From the NCBI GenBank assembly GCA_022316685.1, contig JAKJHU010000039.1:5060532-5124531 (forward strand): DNA of 64,000 nt. The letters run 5' to 3'. This document shows, in pieces, positions 39,074-51,090 of the stretch; within the stretch, counting starts at the first letter, position 1; each line of letters opens with the position of its first letter. The notes beneath the pieces were generated by a model that made no database searches, was not told the origin of the DNA, and saw only the letters and a program-made list of their open reading frames with translations. The translations under genes were made by a program, and so were the position numbers. This DNA is from Progne subis subis (taxonomy: Eukaryota; Chordata; Aves; Passeriformes; Hirundinidae).

Positions 39074-39105
39074 TGTGCTGGTTTTGACTGGGGTAATTTT
39101 CTTAT
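39074..39105 (+). mobile_element. Possible LTR 5'-end fragment
   Basis: TGTGCTGGTTTTGACTGGGG and the following TAATTTTCTT resemble the first bases of a common avian endogenous-retrovirus LTR family as I remember it. The similarity fades after about 30 bp and no LTR end was found downstream. The C/T-rich open frames at 39057-39451 show no retroviral protein features. Confidence 0.3.
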
Positions 39106-40582
39106 CCTGTATCTCTCACCTTCTCCCTCACTCTCCACTTCTTTCCACTAAGCCCCTGAATTTACAAAGGCTAAAATTTCTCCCAGGGTGGTTTCCGTCC
39201 ATGGTGGAGGCCACAGCAAGTGTAGTGCTGAGTGTGCAGACCCTCTTTTCCTGGGCACAGATCTCCTTCCACAGCTCATCTCCTTCTTCCCTGCTGCCCC
39301 TGGACTCCTGCCTCTTCTTGTCCTGCTTAGATTGTCTCTTTATTTTAGCACAATCTTACTGCAGATTCCTTTCTCAGGACCTGTAGACCTTCCTGAGCCT
39401 GTAAAAGGCTGCTCTTCCCTGATATTTTTCCGGAGCGAGGAGACCCACTAGGAGCAGACATGTGAAGTCAGCTCAGCTCTGAAAGGGAGAACAGTTGGGA
39501 AAAAAGGTTGGGATGGTCAGAAGCAAAACACAAAGCGGCCAAGCCATCTGCAGAGTGGACCCACAAAGTTAAGAAAAAGTATTTTCTCCTGGTTGAAGCT
39601 GGGTACCTCTGACATTAATTTTTAATCAAATTAGCACTCTTGTTTTTAGTTTTTAATGAACTAAATTTTCGGTAATTTCATGTTTCATGGGTGCATGTCT
39701 GAGATTAAGCAAAATACACATTGACATCTAATTATGCTGCATGTTTTTATCAAGGATATTTTAATTTAGTCACTCTGTTCCACAATCTTGGATTTTCTCC
39801 ATAAACCTAGGGGTTTTCTCCCACAATCATAAATTGCGAAAAAGTCCAGTGATTATACATCAAGCCTATTATCTTATTTTAACTGCTTGTTCATTACATG
39901 TTTGTTCAAGACATTGAGATGTCTTCTTTCTGAGAAGCCTTCTTTTCTTCTGTGAACTTTCTTCTCTCCCTTGTATCCTAGACCTCCTCCTCCTCTCCTT
40001 GTCATCCTCCAGTCTGGATTACTTCCCAAATCCAAGGAGCACAACCCACCCCAGGCATTGCAGTCTTGTGGACAAAAAGAGCAAAGCAAAGGGGACTACC
40101 TGTTCAAATTTCACCATTGCTGCTCCCGTGGTGACATCCACAAAATATTGGGACATCAATATGCTGTTCCCCAAGGGTATGGTTGTGGGAGTCTGGGGGC
40201 ATGTGATGATAGCTAGTTGTCAAATTTAGGTGACCTACTCTCTACTTTGAAAAGTTGGTTGTATTTTCATGTGTGAAATACCCCTGCTACTATTGAAAAT
40301 GCAAACAGCCAACTAAGAAAACAGACCATTGATAAATGTGCACCTCTTCTTTTAGGGCACTTGCTTGAGCCTTGGCAGTGTATCAAAGACAGACAACTTC
40401 ACCTGTAGTCTAGGGAAAGGGTGGAACAACTATTCAGGACAGGTAATTCCATCAGTCCTTGATACCCGCTTGGGGACATGGGATGAATTGGACTTTGGTA
40501 ATGCATGTCTCTGCACTGATTCTGCAGGCAGCCTAGATGACTGACTTAAATTCAGCAGTGAAATAAAAGATAACTGAAGATG

Positions 40583-40684
40583 AATAAAATTAAAATAAAT
40601 AAAATAAAATAAAATAAAATAAAATAAAATAAAATAAAATAAAATAAAATAAAATAAAATAAAATAAAATAAAATAAAATAAAA
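40583..40684. repeat. (AAAAT)n microsatellite
   Basis: About 17 perfect AAAAT units (40601-40684) preceded by imperfect ones. A Phe/Ile/Leu/Tyr repeat frame on the minus strand is an artefact. Confidence 0.97.
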
Positions 40685-41439
40685 CTGAATGTAAGACAAA
40701 TAATACTTAAGTACTTAAAATGTATGCAAGGGTTCTGCTTTAGTGCATGTCTAATTCCAGCAGGCTGTACATGACTACTACAGTTTAGGACAGATCCTGA
40801 CTCAGCCTAAAGGCAGAGCCCTTCAGTACCACTGAGGTGTCTCTTTCAGAAAGTCTTGCTAGGCATGACTTAATCCGCACATTCAGCACCTCTGATGGCC
40901 TCTGCCTGAATGTCTGTGGTGCACCTCTGCATAAGTGCTGCTGTGTCATGCAAACAGGGTTGTATGCTGTGGGAAGTAGCATTGAGGACTACAACCCTCT
41001 CATGTTCTTGATAAAGCCATGTCTGCATCTATATTAGAAGCTACTTAGTTAATACTTTATATAAGCTTACCCTTAACTAGAGGTTAGAAATTGTGCCAAT
41101 ACCAAAGCAGTAAAAAACTTCACTGGCTGTTTTGCTGTGGTGAGTACCATGAAAAACCTCATTTGATTTGTGCTGTGTATGACAGAGATGCTTTGCCACT
41201 CTCATTTTAAGTACCTTACCAGCAGATGCAATGACAAAGATTTGTGAGCTGGATGATTCAGGAACCTACTCATCCCTTTCCTTGAGCAGGTAAATGAGAT
41301 AATGGGATTCTGGAAAGACCGTTTTTTTAAAACTGTGATTGCCACCTTTTGTAAGATCAATAGAAACCAGGAATTTAGTTTCTTTCCTGCCAGTTAGATT
41401 AAGCATCTGTGGTTTTTGCATCCCATATTTTAGGATGCA

Positions 41440-41930
41440 TAACACATGATTTACGGAACTGCCGACTGCTGTAGTCGCAATTAAAACAGTGCTGCCTTCA
41501 TAGCTTGAACACTGAGTGCAAACAGGCTGGTAGTTTAATCAATCCATTTTAAAATGTATTAACTAAACCAGCAGTTTACTATTCTTGTCAAACACTAAAC
41601 AACTGTAAATCTTGTTTTCAGAAATCAACCAGAAAAAATGTAACACATTAAAAATGAATTAGACATGGCACACCTCCCATAAGCTGTATAATAAACAGAT
41701 CACAGCCCTCTAGTAATAGTTGTGATTTCTGGCATGTCACTGGAGAAGAACTCATGGGTTTTCCGAACGACCTGTGTCATAAATCACTGCATTCCCATTT
41801 ACACTGAGCACATGTATCTAATTTTTCTAGTGGCTTCTGAAATCCTGATGAATGGCTTTTAAATTGATTACTGGAATGTATGAAAAGTAGTGCCACAAGT
41901 GCCTCACTGAGGAAAGGAAAAAGGGGCTAA
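41440..41930. other. Repeat-free block, candidate conserved noncoding element (unverified)
   Basis: About 490 bp without simple or mobile repeats and without coding potential, with scattered TAAT/ATTA cores. Its texture resembles vertebrate conserved noncoding DNA near developmental genes. This is a subjective impression and no conservation was measured. Confidence 0.2.
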
Positions 41931-43019
41931 AAAATAGCCCAGTGAAATTGTAATATGGACTAAGTAACAAATTAATAACCACACAGGACATAACCTAAAA
42001 CATAACAAATGTTAAATCCCTCACACCTTTCTTTAAGGCAGATAAATTAATATAAAGTTTTGGTAGAATTAAAATAATGTAAATGCACACGCCAAGCATA
42101 AACTATACATGTGTATTTTTGGCTGTGCAGGTGTCAATGTCTTGCTTGCTCAGTTTACTGTGTTTTCTCTGTGTTAGTATGAAAATTTTTATGATATGGA
42201 ATGCTTCATGTTAGAAAAGGCATTCAGAAATATATTCAAACTTATTAATGAAACACCAGAGTCACACTGAAATGTATATGTATATCCTATCCACTTTCTT
42301 TATATATGTAATCTTTTGAGATTATAACTCTCCATCCATCACACCCAAAACTGAACAAAACCTATGCACTCACTAAACCCAAATTAACGCTCCTTGGCTC
42401 TCTGCACCTCTCTGCAGACACCATAGACATAGTATCCAACACAGTCTCATTTTCAAGTGACATGTAAGAGTTCACTTGGTGATTCCAATTTTTATTTCCT
42501 TTGTGTAAAAGACTGCAAATTATGTTACATGCTGAAAGATAATGTAGACGATTTTTATGTTTTGCTCACTGCTAAAGATTTATCTGTGTCAGCAGCTGGA
42601 GCAAATGGACTGAAGTTGAATGTGTTACATGATTGTAGCATGTAGATTCTGATTTGGTGTTGAAAGAAACTGCTTGGCAGATAAGTAATGAAATGAAACA
42701 GCAAACATGCCATCACCTAATAAAAACATCAGTTCATAAAAACTATTAACTACCTTTTCCCAAGACATCCCTTTTTATTTGATATATTTGAATTTGTCAT
42801 AAGAAAACAAATTCATGTTATTCTAATAATATGTGCTGACCTGTGCTTATAGAACAAGGGGCTTTTTTTAAGGAAAATATTACCTTTTGTCCAGTCTCTA
42901 TTTGCAAGGTTCAAAATGACCAGCATTCATTAAACTTTATTACTGAGGTTCATGAAACTTTCTTTGGATTAGAAAAGCATAACCTTCTGTCCTGATTTAG
43001 AAGGGTGTTGCAGCTTTTC

Positions 43020-43520
43020 ATTAACCTGGAAGCCTCCTATTTACATGGTTCACAGCCTGGTCTCAGCTCACTTGGAGGTAACAAAGGGTGTCGGGACACA
43101 AGTGCAGCAGGGGGCTCATCCTTTAGGGCTGCCATCTGAGTTTGATCAGGCCAACTGTTTTAACTCCTGCCTCATTAGGCAAAATAAAATGGAGATTATG
43201 GTGTGTGGAAGGATCACATTACAGACAGCGAACTCTGCCTCCTGACACTCTCTGTTGATTTTGCATTTTGACGAGACCTTGCTCTCTGTGTTTCCCATTC
43301 TGCATTACAGCAGGCCTTAAATTATTTTGAAGACAAGATCATTTGTATCCCCTGGCACTTCAGAGCTTAGCCATAGAGGAGTGAAGTAATAAGTGAAGAC
43401 ACATTAGTCTCAGAGGCAGTTTACCTACTGGAGAGATGTCACTGTGTAGCAAGCGCTTAATGCTGATAGACACATAATTCAGCTTGTCAAGCAAAGCCTA
43501 GCTCTTCTTCTTTCAAAGTT
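43020..43520. other. Repeat-free block, candidate conserved noncoding element (unverified)
   Basis: About 500 bp of balanced composition in otherwise AT-rich intron, with no repeat and no plausible protein. It includes words such as GGATCACATTACAGACAGCG (43211-43230) and CTGTTGATTTTGCATTTTGA (43252-43271). Given the PAX9-linked position of SLC25A21 introns, I consider it the best candidate for a long-range regulatory element in this half of the window. The claim is inferential. Confidence 0.25.
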
Positions 43521-43729
43521 CAAGTTAGCTGTGAATTTGAAAATATCTGACACAAAAAAAAGTTCATGAGGTAAATTATTTATTACCACCTGGCATGTAG
43601 GATTGAGTATTTAATTTTCATTTTTTACAATAAACGTGCTCAGTCTATTCATGTTTAATTTAGTCACTGGTTTTTGTGTTTACATAAAATTGTAATATTG
43701 TTTAAGTGTGTCTGTTGCATTTTTGTGCC

Positions 43730-44000
43730 TGTTAGAGTGGAGATGAGCATCAGTCATCAAAGATTCATCTCCTAATGAGAGTCTTTGACACCTGATTGTC
43801 CATTAAAAAGCATTTTCCTGCTGAACTCCTCTGTATGTGCCATAAATTAAGAGAAACTTCTCAGTCTTTAAAAGTCAGAAATTGGTTCAGCATATCAGTT
43901 TGGCCAGCTGATAACCAGTGGCAGCTCTCTTATGAGGAAGATGATGACAGTTCTTATCCATACATCCAATTATGCTTTTCTTTAGGAAAAACAGCGTGTT
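43730..44000. other. Repeat-free block, candidate conserved noncoding element (unverified)
   Basis: A non-repetitive stretch 200 bp downstream of the 43020-43520 block, with several ATGAGCATC/TCATCAAAG/CTAATGAGA-type words and no coding features. It could be part of the same regulatory cluster. Inference only. Confidence 0.2.
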
Positions 44001-47000
44001 AAAAGCAGGTGATGGTCAGTAATCACGTAGATCTTGTCTTTCTCTTACTCCATTGGTTAGCAGGATTTTCTTTAACTTCTTCCTCCATAGGCACAGTCAA
44101 TAAAAGTGAAATATCAAAATTAGAAAAAAAAATTACTGTATTTTTTGTGATTATTCCTTTATAAATCAAGAGCTAGACAGAAGTACAGACAACAAGGTGC
44201 TGTCAGAACAAGAAGCTCCCCTCAGGGAAAGGGGAAAAGAGGCAACAAGTAATATGTGACAGATGTGAACATAAATTGTTTAATGCAAAGTAGAGTGTGT
44301 ACAATTCTATGGTTAGAAGTACAGCATAAAATTGTTTTAAGCTGCCTAAAATTTTTTATTCAAGTAATGGCCAACTGAGCAGTATACACTATTGTTACCT
44401 CCTATATGAATTAAATGTGTCGGAATTTAAAGCCATTAACTTTCAGGAAACATTAGGCACAATGCCTGATAATGTCTCTTCAGTAACATGGGCCACATGA
44501 CCACATTTAACTTCTTCTGCATGTTAAACACCACCTTCAGCATCCCTATTCCTGATGCAGACTGATTCATTTGCAGACTGTCATGTATCCTTGGACCTAA
44601 GGAGGAAGGGATCATAAAAAAATAAACTTCTTGTTACACATTTCTGTTTCTGTATATCTGCCCAAGAGTTGTGTCTTCTGGGAATGTCTGAAGTTGAAAG
44701 CTTTCTCTAAGAAGTTTCACAGAATGAACCTACAACTTCCAAAAACAAACAACAGAGATGCAGAGAATATGATTTTCATGAAGCAATTACTCACTGAAAA
44801 TGTTTAAAAGGACTTTATTAAAGTATGCATCATGAAGCATGTGCATAAGTCATTGCAGATTCTTGTGGCCCACATTTAATTTGTGTCTGTTTCCAACCTG
44901 CAATTCCTCCTTAATTTTCTTTTAACCTTCTAGGTCTGAAAATCTTTCCTCTTTTTTTTCAGTTCACTTTACGCTAGTGGCTGCCCTTCTCCACCAAATC
45001 TGTTCCTTCTGTGTCTCTTCTTTATCCTTTTTAACAACCTGTCCCAGATTCTTCCTCTCCAATTCATTTCCACTTCATTTGCCAGCAGTTCTTTACTTGC
45101 TCTGTTTCCTTTTAACTCCTTTCAATGAAGGCATCACTCTCTGCTGTAAACTTAATTCTTGCTGAGACAGGGAGACACAAACCATGTCACGATATGCCTC
45201 GTACATACAATGCTGAATATGGTATTTAGGAGATCCTATGGTAGAAAACAGAACAAACTACATCAGGAAGATGAAGGTAATTGTTTAAATCAAAGCTCTG
45301 ATGATTTTGGTGTGAATTGTGTGCATCTACTCAAGAGCAGCACTGAATTAATGAAAACTAAAGTAATCTTGGTTAATAGTAAAAATTTGGCATAGGGGTG
45401 GGAACTGTTTGTTTTTTCTCTGCTCCACAGCCTTGTAGATATTTGCATCAGCAAAACAGAGTCTGGCAACAAGCAGTGATCTTAAGCTGGGTCTCTCATC
45501 AGAGCAGCCACTCACCAAATTACATTCCAAGTGGAAAATGTAAGATGTTAGCGATGCTTGACTGTCTTCCCAGTATGAAACCAACCTGAATCTGAGAAGT
45601 CTTCAGCTGCTGCAGTTCTGGAAAAGTGTGGAGGGCTCGAACTCATTGCACTCTCCAAGTATTCACTTAGTATAAGGGCATGCTCAGTTGTCATTTTAAT
45701 AGGATTTGTCCTTCATTTATAATAACTTTGGCCAAAGGTCTGGTCTCAGGGGATGGAGATGGTTGGATGCAGAGCTGGTTCAGCTGTATGGGTAAGTTAA
45801 GAGAGCAGTTGCTTGGCCTTCTATGATGCCGAGGAGTCAGAATGGCAAATTCTTAAATGTTATTAGCCTATATTATCAGCATCCTAATGCAACTATATTT
45901 TTCCTCTCCATTTAGAAAGCTAAGAGGGAAGTGCAGCAAATACTCCTCTTGCCTGCTATATGCAGTAAGAAAATGATACTGATATATTGCAAGAGCACAA
46001 TGGTGAAATTCCTCTTTTTCTGGAAAGAGCAATATGAGCCCTGCAGCAGGTCTGAGTCATCTGGCACAGGTCAGTGTGACTCATGGTGACATTCAGTAAC
46101 TACAGCAAGGGACAGCAGAACTCACTGGCTTGCAGATATAGGAGCAAAGAGACAAAACTAAATGCTTTTACAACATCATAAGCTCACACCTTTGGGGTCC
46201 AGGAGCAATCTGTTAGGTCACGTTCTCTCAGAGAGTTTAAGGGAGCATTAGTGAGGGCTTGTGCCCAGGCTGTTTTGACAAGAGGAATAAAAGAAAAATT
46301 TGTCTACGTCTTTTGCAATCCAGCACTAATAAATCTCTGAGTATTTTAGCATTGATGATTACCATGTGGTGATTAGAAATTATGTGGTACTGCAGCCTGG
46401 AGATGGTTTGTCTTGAAAAGGCTTTGGCTTCAAAGGAGATAGGAGAGTAATAGGGTACATAAAATTGCTTTTTTTGGTTGTGCTTGATTGCTTTGAAAGG
46501 TGCAGAGGGGTATGTTACAAGAACCATTTCTAGGATTCTTTTTCCCTTCAGAAGGCATTAGCAGTAATACTACCATCTCTAAAGTTCAAAGAATGCTATC
46601 CTATGCTGATTTGAGGCAGCAGAAGTTCAGACCTTGGAGCTCTTTCTTGCCCTTCTGTTTGTATGGTAGTGTATAAATAAAGGGTCCAGTTTGTGATGTC
46701 AGATTTCCACTTTAACCTTTATGCAATTTCACTACCATTGCATGGCAGCACAGATCAGCATGGCTTGTCTAGGAATTAAGCTGTTTTTTACACATAAAGG
46801 TTTGAAGCTTTTCAAGAAAAGAAAGGATGAAAGGATCAAATACAGAAAATATCTATATTTACATCATAGATATTCTTACTGGCTTTGGGCATGAAATCAT
46901 TACTGGAGCTTCTAGTCTAATATACCCATGATAAATTGTGTTTGAGGTCTTTAGTAAATCCAGTGTTTAGACTGAAGCCAAGTGATTAACATTTTTGCTT

Positions 47001-47838
47001 GAGTTGTTTTAGACTCTCTGGTGGATTAATACTGTCTAAATTTCCTCTAATTCTGTGTTATATTTAATTCCATTTTACACATTTGTCTATAAACTATTTT
47101 AGACTGCATCAGCTGATACTCTTAAATCAGATTTTATGGACAAATGTTTCTCTGGGTCTTGACGATATCTGACGTAAAATATCTTAAGTTCTCACTTCAG
47201 GAGGTCTGGATCCTTCAAGCAAATTTAGTACCTGTTTATGCCATGAGAAGACCTTATCTAATGTGCTTTTGGTTCAGGATCATTCGTAGCTTTGTGTTAT
47301 ATTGAAACATGGACAAAGAGTGTAATCTGTTAATGTCATGAAGGATGAAGTTGGTTAGAAAGGGAAGTGTACAGGATTTATAATAACACAAGTATTTCCT
47401 TGCTAATCCCTTGTCAGGTTCATTATCTGTAGTGCCCCAGGCAATGGTTGGCCTATCGTGAGAGTGAAATTTAACCCACAGCATGAAATTAATCCTCAAA
47501 GACTTTTGTCTACTCTTTCTAGAAATAATAAATTCACAGTCATTTTATAAATCTCCTCTCTAACTTTACACAGAGGTGTTAAATTAGTGTCTAAACTCTG
47601 TGGCATATGTCAATCTATTGATTTACATTGAGTTAACTAGCATGAAAGTGTATATCAAGCATAATAAGGCATTTGAAGGATTAGTGATATGTCTATTTTT
47701 TTCTTTCTGAAAACTTTTTTATTTCATAATACAGAAAATTCTATTCCTTGTAATTACAGGGAAGACAAGGATATATGTACACATACATGGATAAAGCCGT
47801 TCAAATTATCATGTCTGCACTTCCTAGAGTTTCCAGGT

Positions 47839-47899
47839 GAAATATATATGAAATATATATGAAATATATATGAAATATATATTAAATATACATGAAATA
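47839..47899. repeat. 11-bp tandem repeat (GAAATATATAT)x4-5
   Basis: Four exact GAAATATATAT units (47839-47882), one decayed unit and a partial one. Confidence 0.95.
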
Positions 47900-48186
47900 A
47901 CGTGGGGGGAGGTGTTTATGCCCTGGCTTCTGTTGCAAAGCTTGTTAGAAATCTAATTAGGGCCTGTTTCAGCTAAACATAGATTTTTAGTCATTTTACA
48001 AAGTGCGTCTTGAATGAACTGTGTAAATGCCATGTAAATCAGATGGAGTTTTTCAAAGACATTTCTTTTTCTTTGCATGCAAAGCTCTTTATGAGGAGAG
48101 AATAGTTGAAAGTGATTTATTACTGATTGATTCAGACTCTCTTCAGCATTTTAAGAATATCATTCCTCACTCACAGCACTCATCTA

Positions 48187-48232
48187 CTCCTATGGCTACT
48201 CAAAGCTATTCATCTTTGAGTAGCCATAGGAG
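48187..48232. repeat. Perfect inverted repeat, 19-bp arms, 8-nt loop
   Basis: The left arm CTCCTATGGCTACTCAAAG (48187-48205) and the right arm CTTTGAGTAGCCATAGGAG (48214-48232) are exact reverse complements around CTATTCAT. The arms are of mixed composition, so the match is not a low-complexity effect. It lies in intron 2 with no mobile-element termini nearby. Confidence 0.97.
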
Positions 48233-49400
48233 CTACTCATTGCTGCTCTTTACTCCTGAAGGCTGAGGTTTGGTGCTCACTTTGAGAATTGTTCCACTTC
48301 TGACAGCAGGAAGTCATATTTAATAAATGTTTGCAATTGGCTGCATCATCTATGTTAAAGAGCTTCATCAATATATTAATTGAAACTTCACACAGAAGTT
48401 GGGACAGAAACCAAGTGACAAAAATTAAACAAGTGTTTCATAGTACACAGTTCTGACCCTGGGCAGGAATTTTGCAGGCTACTTAGATGGCACTATATGA
48501 GCAGATCTGGAAATACATTATTCTTCTGACATAAATTATAGCAGTAGTGTAGACATGGAATTATTGTCTCTGCACATATTCCTTAAAAGAAAATTATTTT
48601 CTTAAGTCACACTGTATTTTCTCTGTTTATTTTAAAAAAGCTATTTTTGTGCACATCTATACTCTAGCAGTGAGAAGGAAAACAGCACTTACTGGAGTAT
48701 AAACAGAAGTTAAACCGAACAGTGAGCAGAGAAGTATCATTGAGCCAAAAAAGGACTTTGTGATGTGTTAGAGATGCCACTTGATATTAGAGATGAGATG
48801 TTGCATCAGTCTAGGAAACCTCTGAAAACTACCATACCCTTTTAGTAGAAAGTCCTACAGAAGTACCTCAAATAATATTAAAAGATATTTTTCTCTTAAA
48901 TATATTTTAAGTGGCTTTTATTGCTAATGGGAGCTGATGAATTTAATAATTATAGTTTGATACAGTATGGTACAGTAAATGAATACCATATATTAATTCA
49001 GATATTCATTTATGTCAAATTAATACTATCCATTGTATGCAGTAGTAGAGAGAGAGAAGGGAAATTTGCAGTGCTTGTTGATAGTTTTAGAGATGACAAG
49101 GAAGGAACAAATGCAGCGATACATTCTTCATATTTTGACTAGTATCTGCCTCAAGGTTTTCCATCTGCTCCATATATCATGTTTCTTCAGCACCACACTC
49201 TTTTCTATCCTTCCTATTTTCATAATTTTGCTCACTCCCTATATATCCATCACGCATTCCCCTGTGACTGACTTTCACTATTTGCCCTTTTCCCAGACCA
49301 CAGGCTCATAGGGAAAACTTCTTGCAACAAAAGTGGTAGTGTTTGTCAATTCTGAGGCTGTGGTTTCTGCTGCCAATTCCAATGACAAGCTGGCATCTTG

Positions 49401-49428
49401 TGACCTCTAATAAATGACCTCTAATAAA
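49401..49428. repeat. 14-bp tandem duplication
   Basis: TGACCTCTAATAAA occurs twice back to back. Confidence 0.95.
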
Positions 49429-50071
49429 TTGGTGGGTGATACATCTCTTAGCCGTTAGGCAGGATGGCTGTCTGCATTTTCAAGAGAGCCTTGAAAAAGA
49501 AAAAGGCTAAAATCTGTCCCCTGCACATAATAAAACTGGAGATTCCTTTCTGCAGACCTTTAAGGTCAGCTTTATTCTTGGAGGGGGTTCAGGCCGCAAG
49601 TTGGAGAAACTTTGGATTTTTAATGAGGATAATTCCAGTGTACTCTGCAAAATTAAGATACAGTAGGTCCTGCTCATACTTCAGACTGGGCACCTTTCAG
49701 ACTCCATAGCAGGGAAAGTTGGTTCCTAGAAATACTTAGATCCCTGTTGATGTACACAGACTATATTGCACAAAGATTATACCCAAAATGGAGCAGCTAA
49801 ACCTATTGCTAGTATCATATCACATAGCAAACCACTATACAGCTAGTTATTTGAAAGAATCATAGCATAATTTCGGAAAAGGATAAATTATGCTGTTCTT
49901 CTTTCAAATATTTGCCTTTTCCATTACCCAGAATATCTGCTAAGAAAAAGAGGATGGGAGGGAGTGTGCTTACATGTTGAACACTTAAGGGTATACCTAT
50001 TGCACTCTTACTCAGTTTGGCATTAGACAAGACACAGAAATTTGCCAACAAGGTCACGATCTTACTCATTT

Positions 50072-50090
50072 TATATATATATATATATAT

Positions 50091-50135
<45 letters not shown>

Positions 50136-50162
50136 TATATATATATAGAGAGAGAGAGAGAG
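50072..50162. repeat. Compound microsatellite (TA)n(CA)n(TA)n(GA)n
   Basis: TA units at 50072-50093, CA units at 50094-50133 (one interrupted), AT units at about 50134-50147 and AG units to 50162. The alternating purine-pyrimidine part (about 75 bp) could adopt Z-DNA or cruciform structure. Open frames on both strands here are artefacts. Confidence 0.97.
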
Positions 50163-50499
50163 TGAGTAAATACCTATTAATTCTGTATAAGCATGCAGAA
50201 CCACTTTTTTCCAGCAGTCATTTTTCAACAAACCTATTTTATTTATCAGTGGGCATTCAACAATTCAATAATCCAGTTCATTTTATCTCTGAATCCATGT
50301 AGCATTACAAAGACTTGACTAAATGTGCACATGGAAGAGGTACTGAACGTGGTAAGAAAACTGAACAGTAGTCCCTGAGAAATACTGCATGGATAACATC
50401 AGAATTGCCTTTTCTTTTTTCTATTTTTCAGTCCTCAAGCTCAATATCTGAGTCAGATCAGCCATGTTAGCATAGTTTGCCTGCCTGCCTGCCTAGAGA

Positions 50500-51090
50500 A
50501 GAATGTGAGCAAAATGCTTTCAAAGACTTCTGTGACTATACAAAATGAAGGCGCTTTTCTAGCTTCCCACTGGCGGTTAGTGAAACAGTTTGTTTTCTGA
50601 GATAAACATCACTGCAACAGAACCTGACAATACTTCCTAGATTTTGGTACTTTCATTAACTCAAAAGCAATCATTTACCATCTCTTTTTGGAAAAATAAT
50701 CTTTTAAACTTTAAAAGGCACAAGGCTGCAAGAAAGCAGTAAAATGTGCTGAAAAGTGTATCCTCCAGACTGCTGCACTGATTGCTGCCCACTACGGCTT
50801 TGCTGAAATCCTCTCTTTTTCAAAAGTTGCCTTGTTTTGTAGCTTTAAAATTATCAGCTCTTGGAAAAGTCTTGTTAAATCTGAAAGAATTCTTGTTTCC
50901 CTTTTGACTTAACAATGTTTCAGATACTGATTAAAAAGGGAACTCTCCCTTTATTCCTGAAGTCGGTAAGAAATATTATGGAAAATTGTGTTAACTCTTG
51001 CAAATCCCTCTACAACTATAAAAGTACAAATGAGATCGTCCCTGCTGTTTCAGTCAGGCCTATGAACCTCAGAGCAATAGGATATTTATA
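50500..51090. other. Repeat-free block, candidate conserved noncoding element (unverified)
   Basis: About 590 bp of single-copy-looking DNA with no recognisable repeat beyond the short (GCCT)n just before it, and no convincing open frame. It is listed as a place to test for conservation; there is no direct functional evidence. Confidence 0.18.

Noticed and set aside
40430..40699. Minus-strand frame with Phe-Ile-Leu-Phe-Tyr repeats
   Set aside because: Artefact of the (AAAAT)n array.
42449..42475. CAAGTGA ... TCACTTG inverted repeat
   Set aside because: Only 7-bp arms with an 11-nt loop; not significant.
49860..50302. Frames of 123 and 86 codons on opposite strands
   Set aside because: They read through the compound microsatellite; repeat-derived residues dominate.
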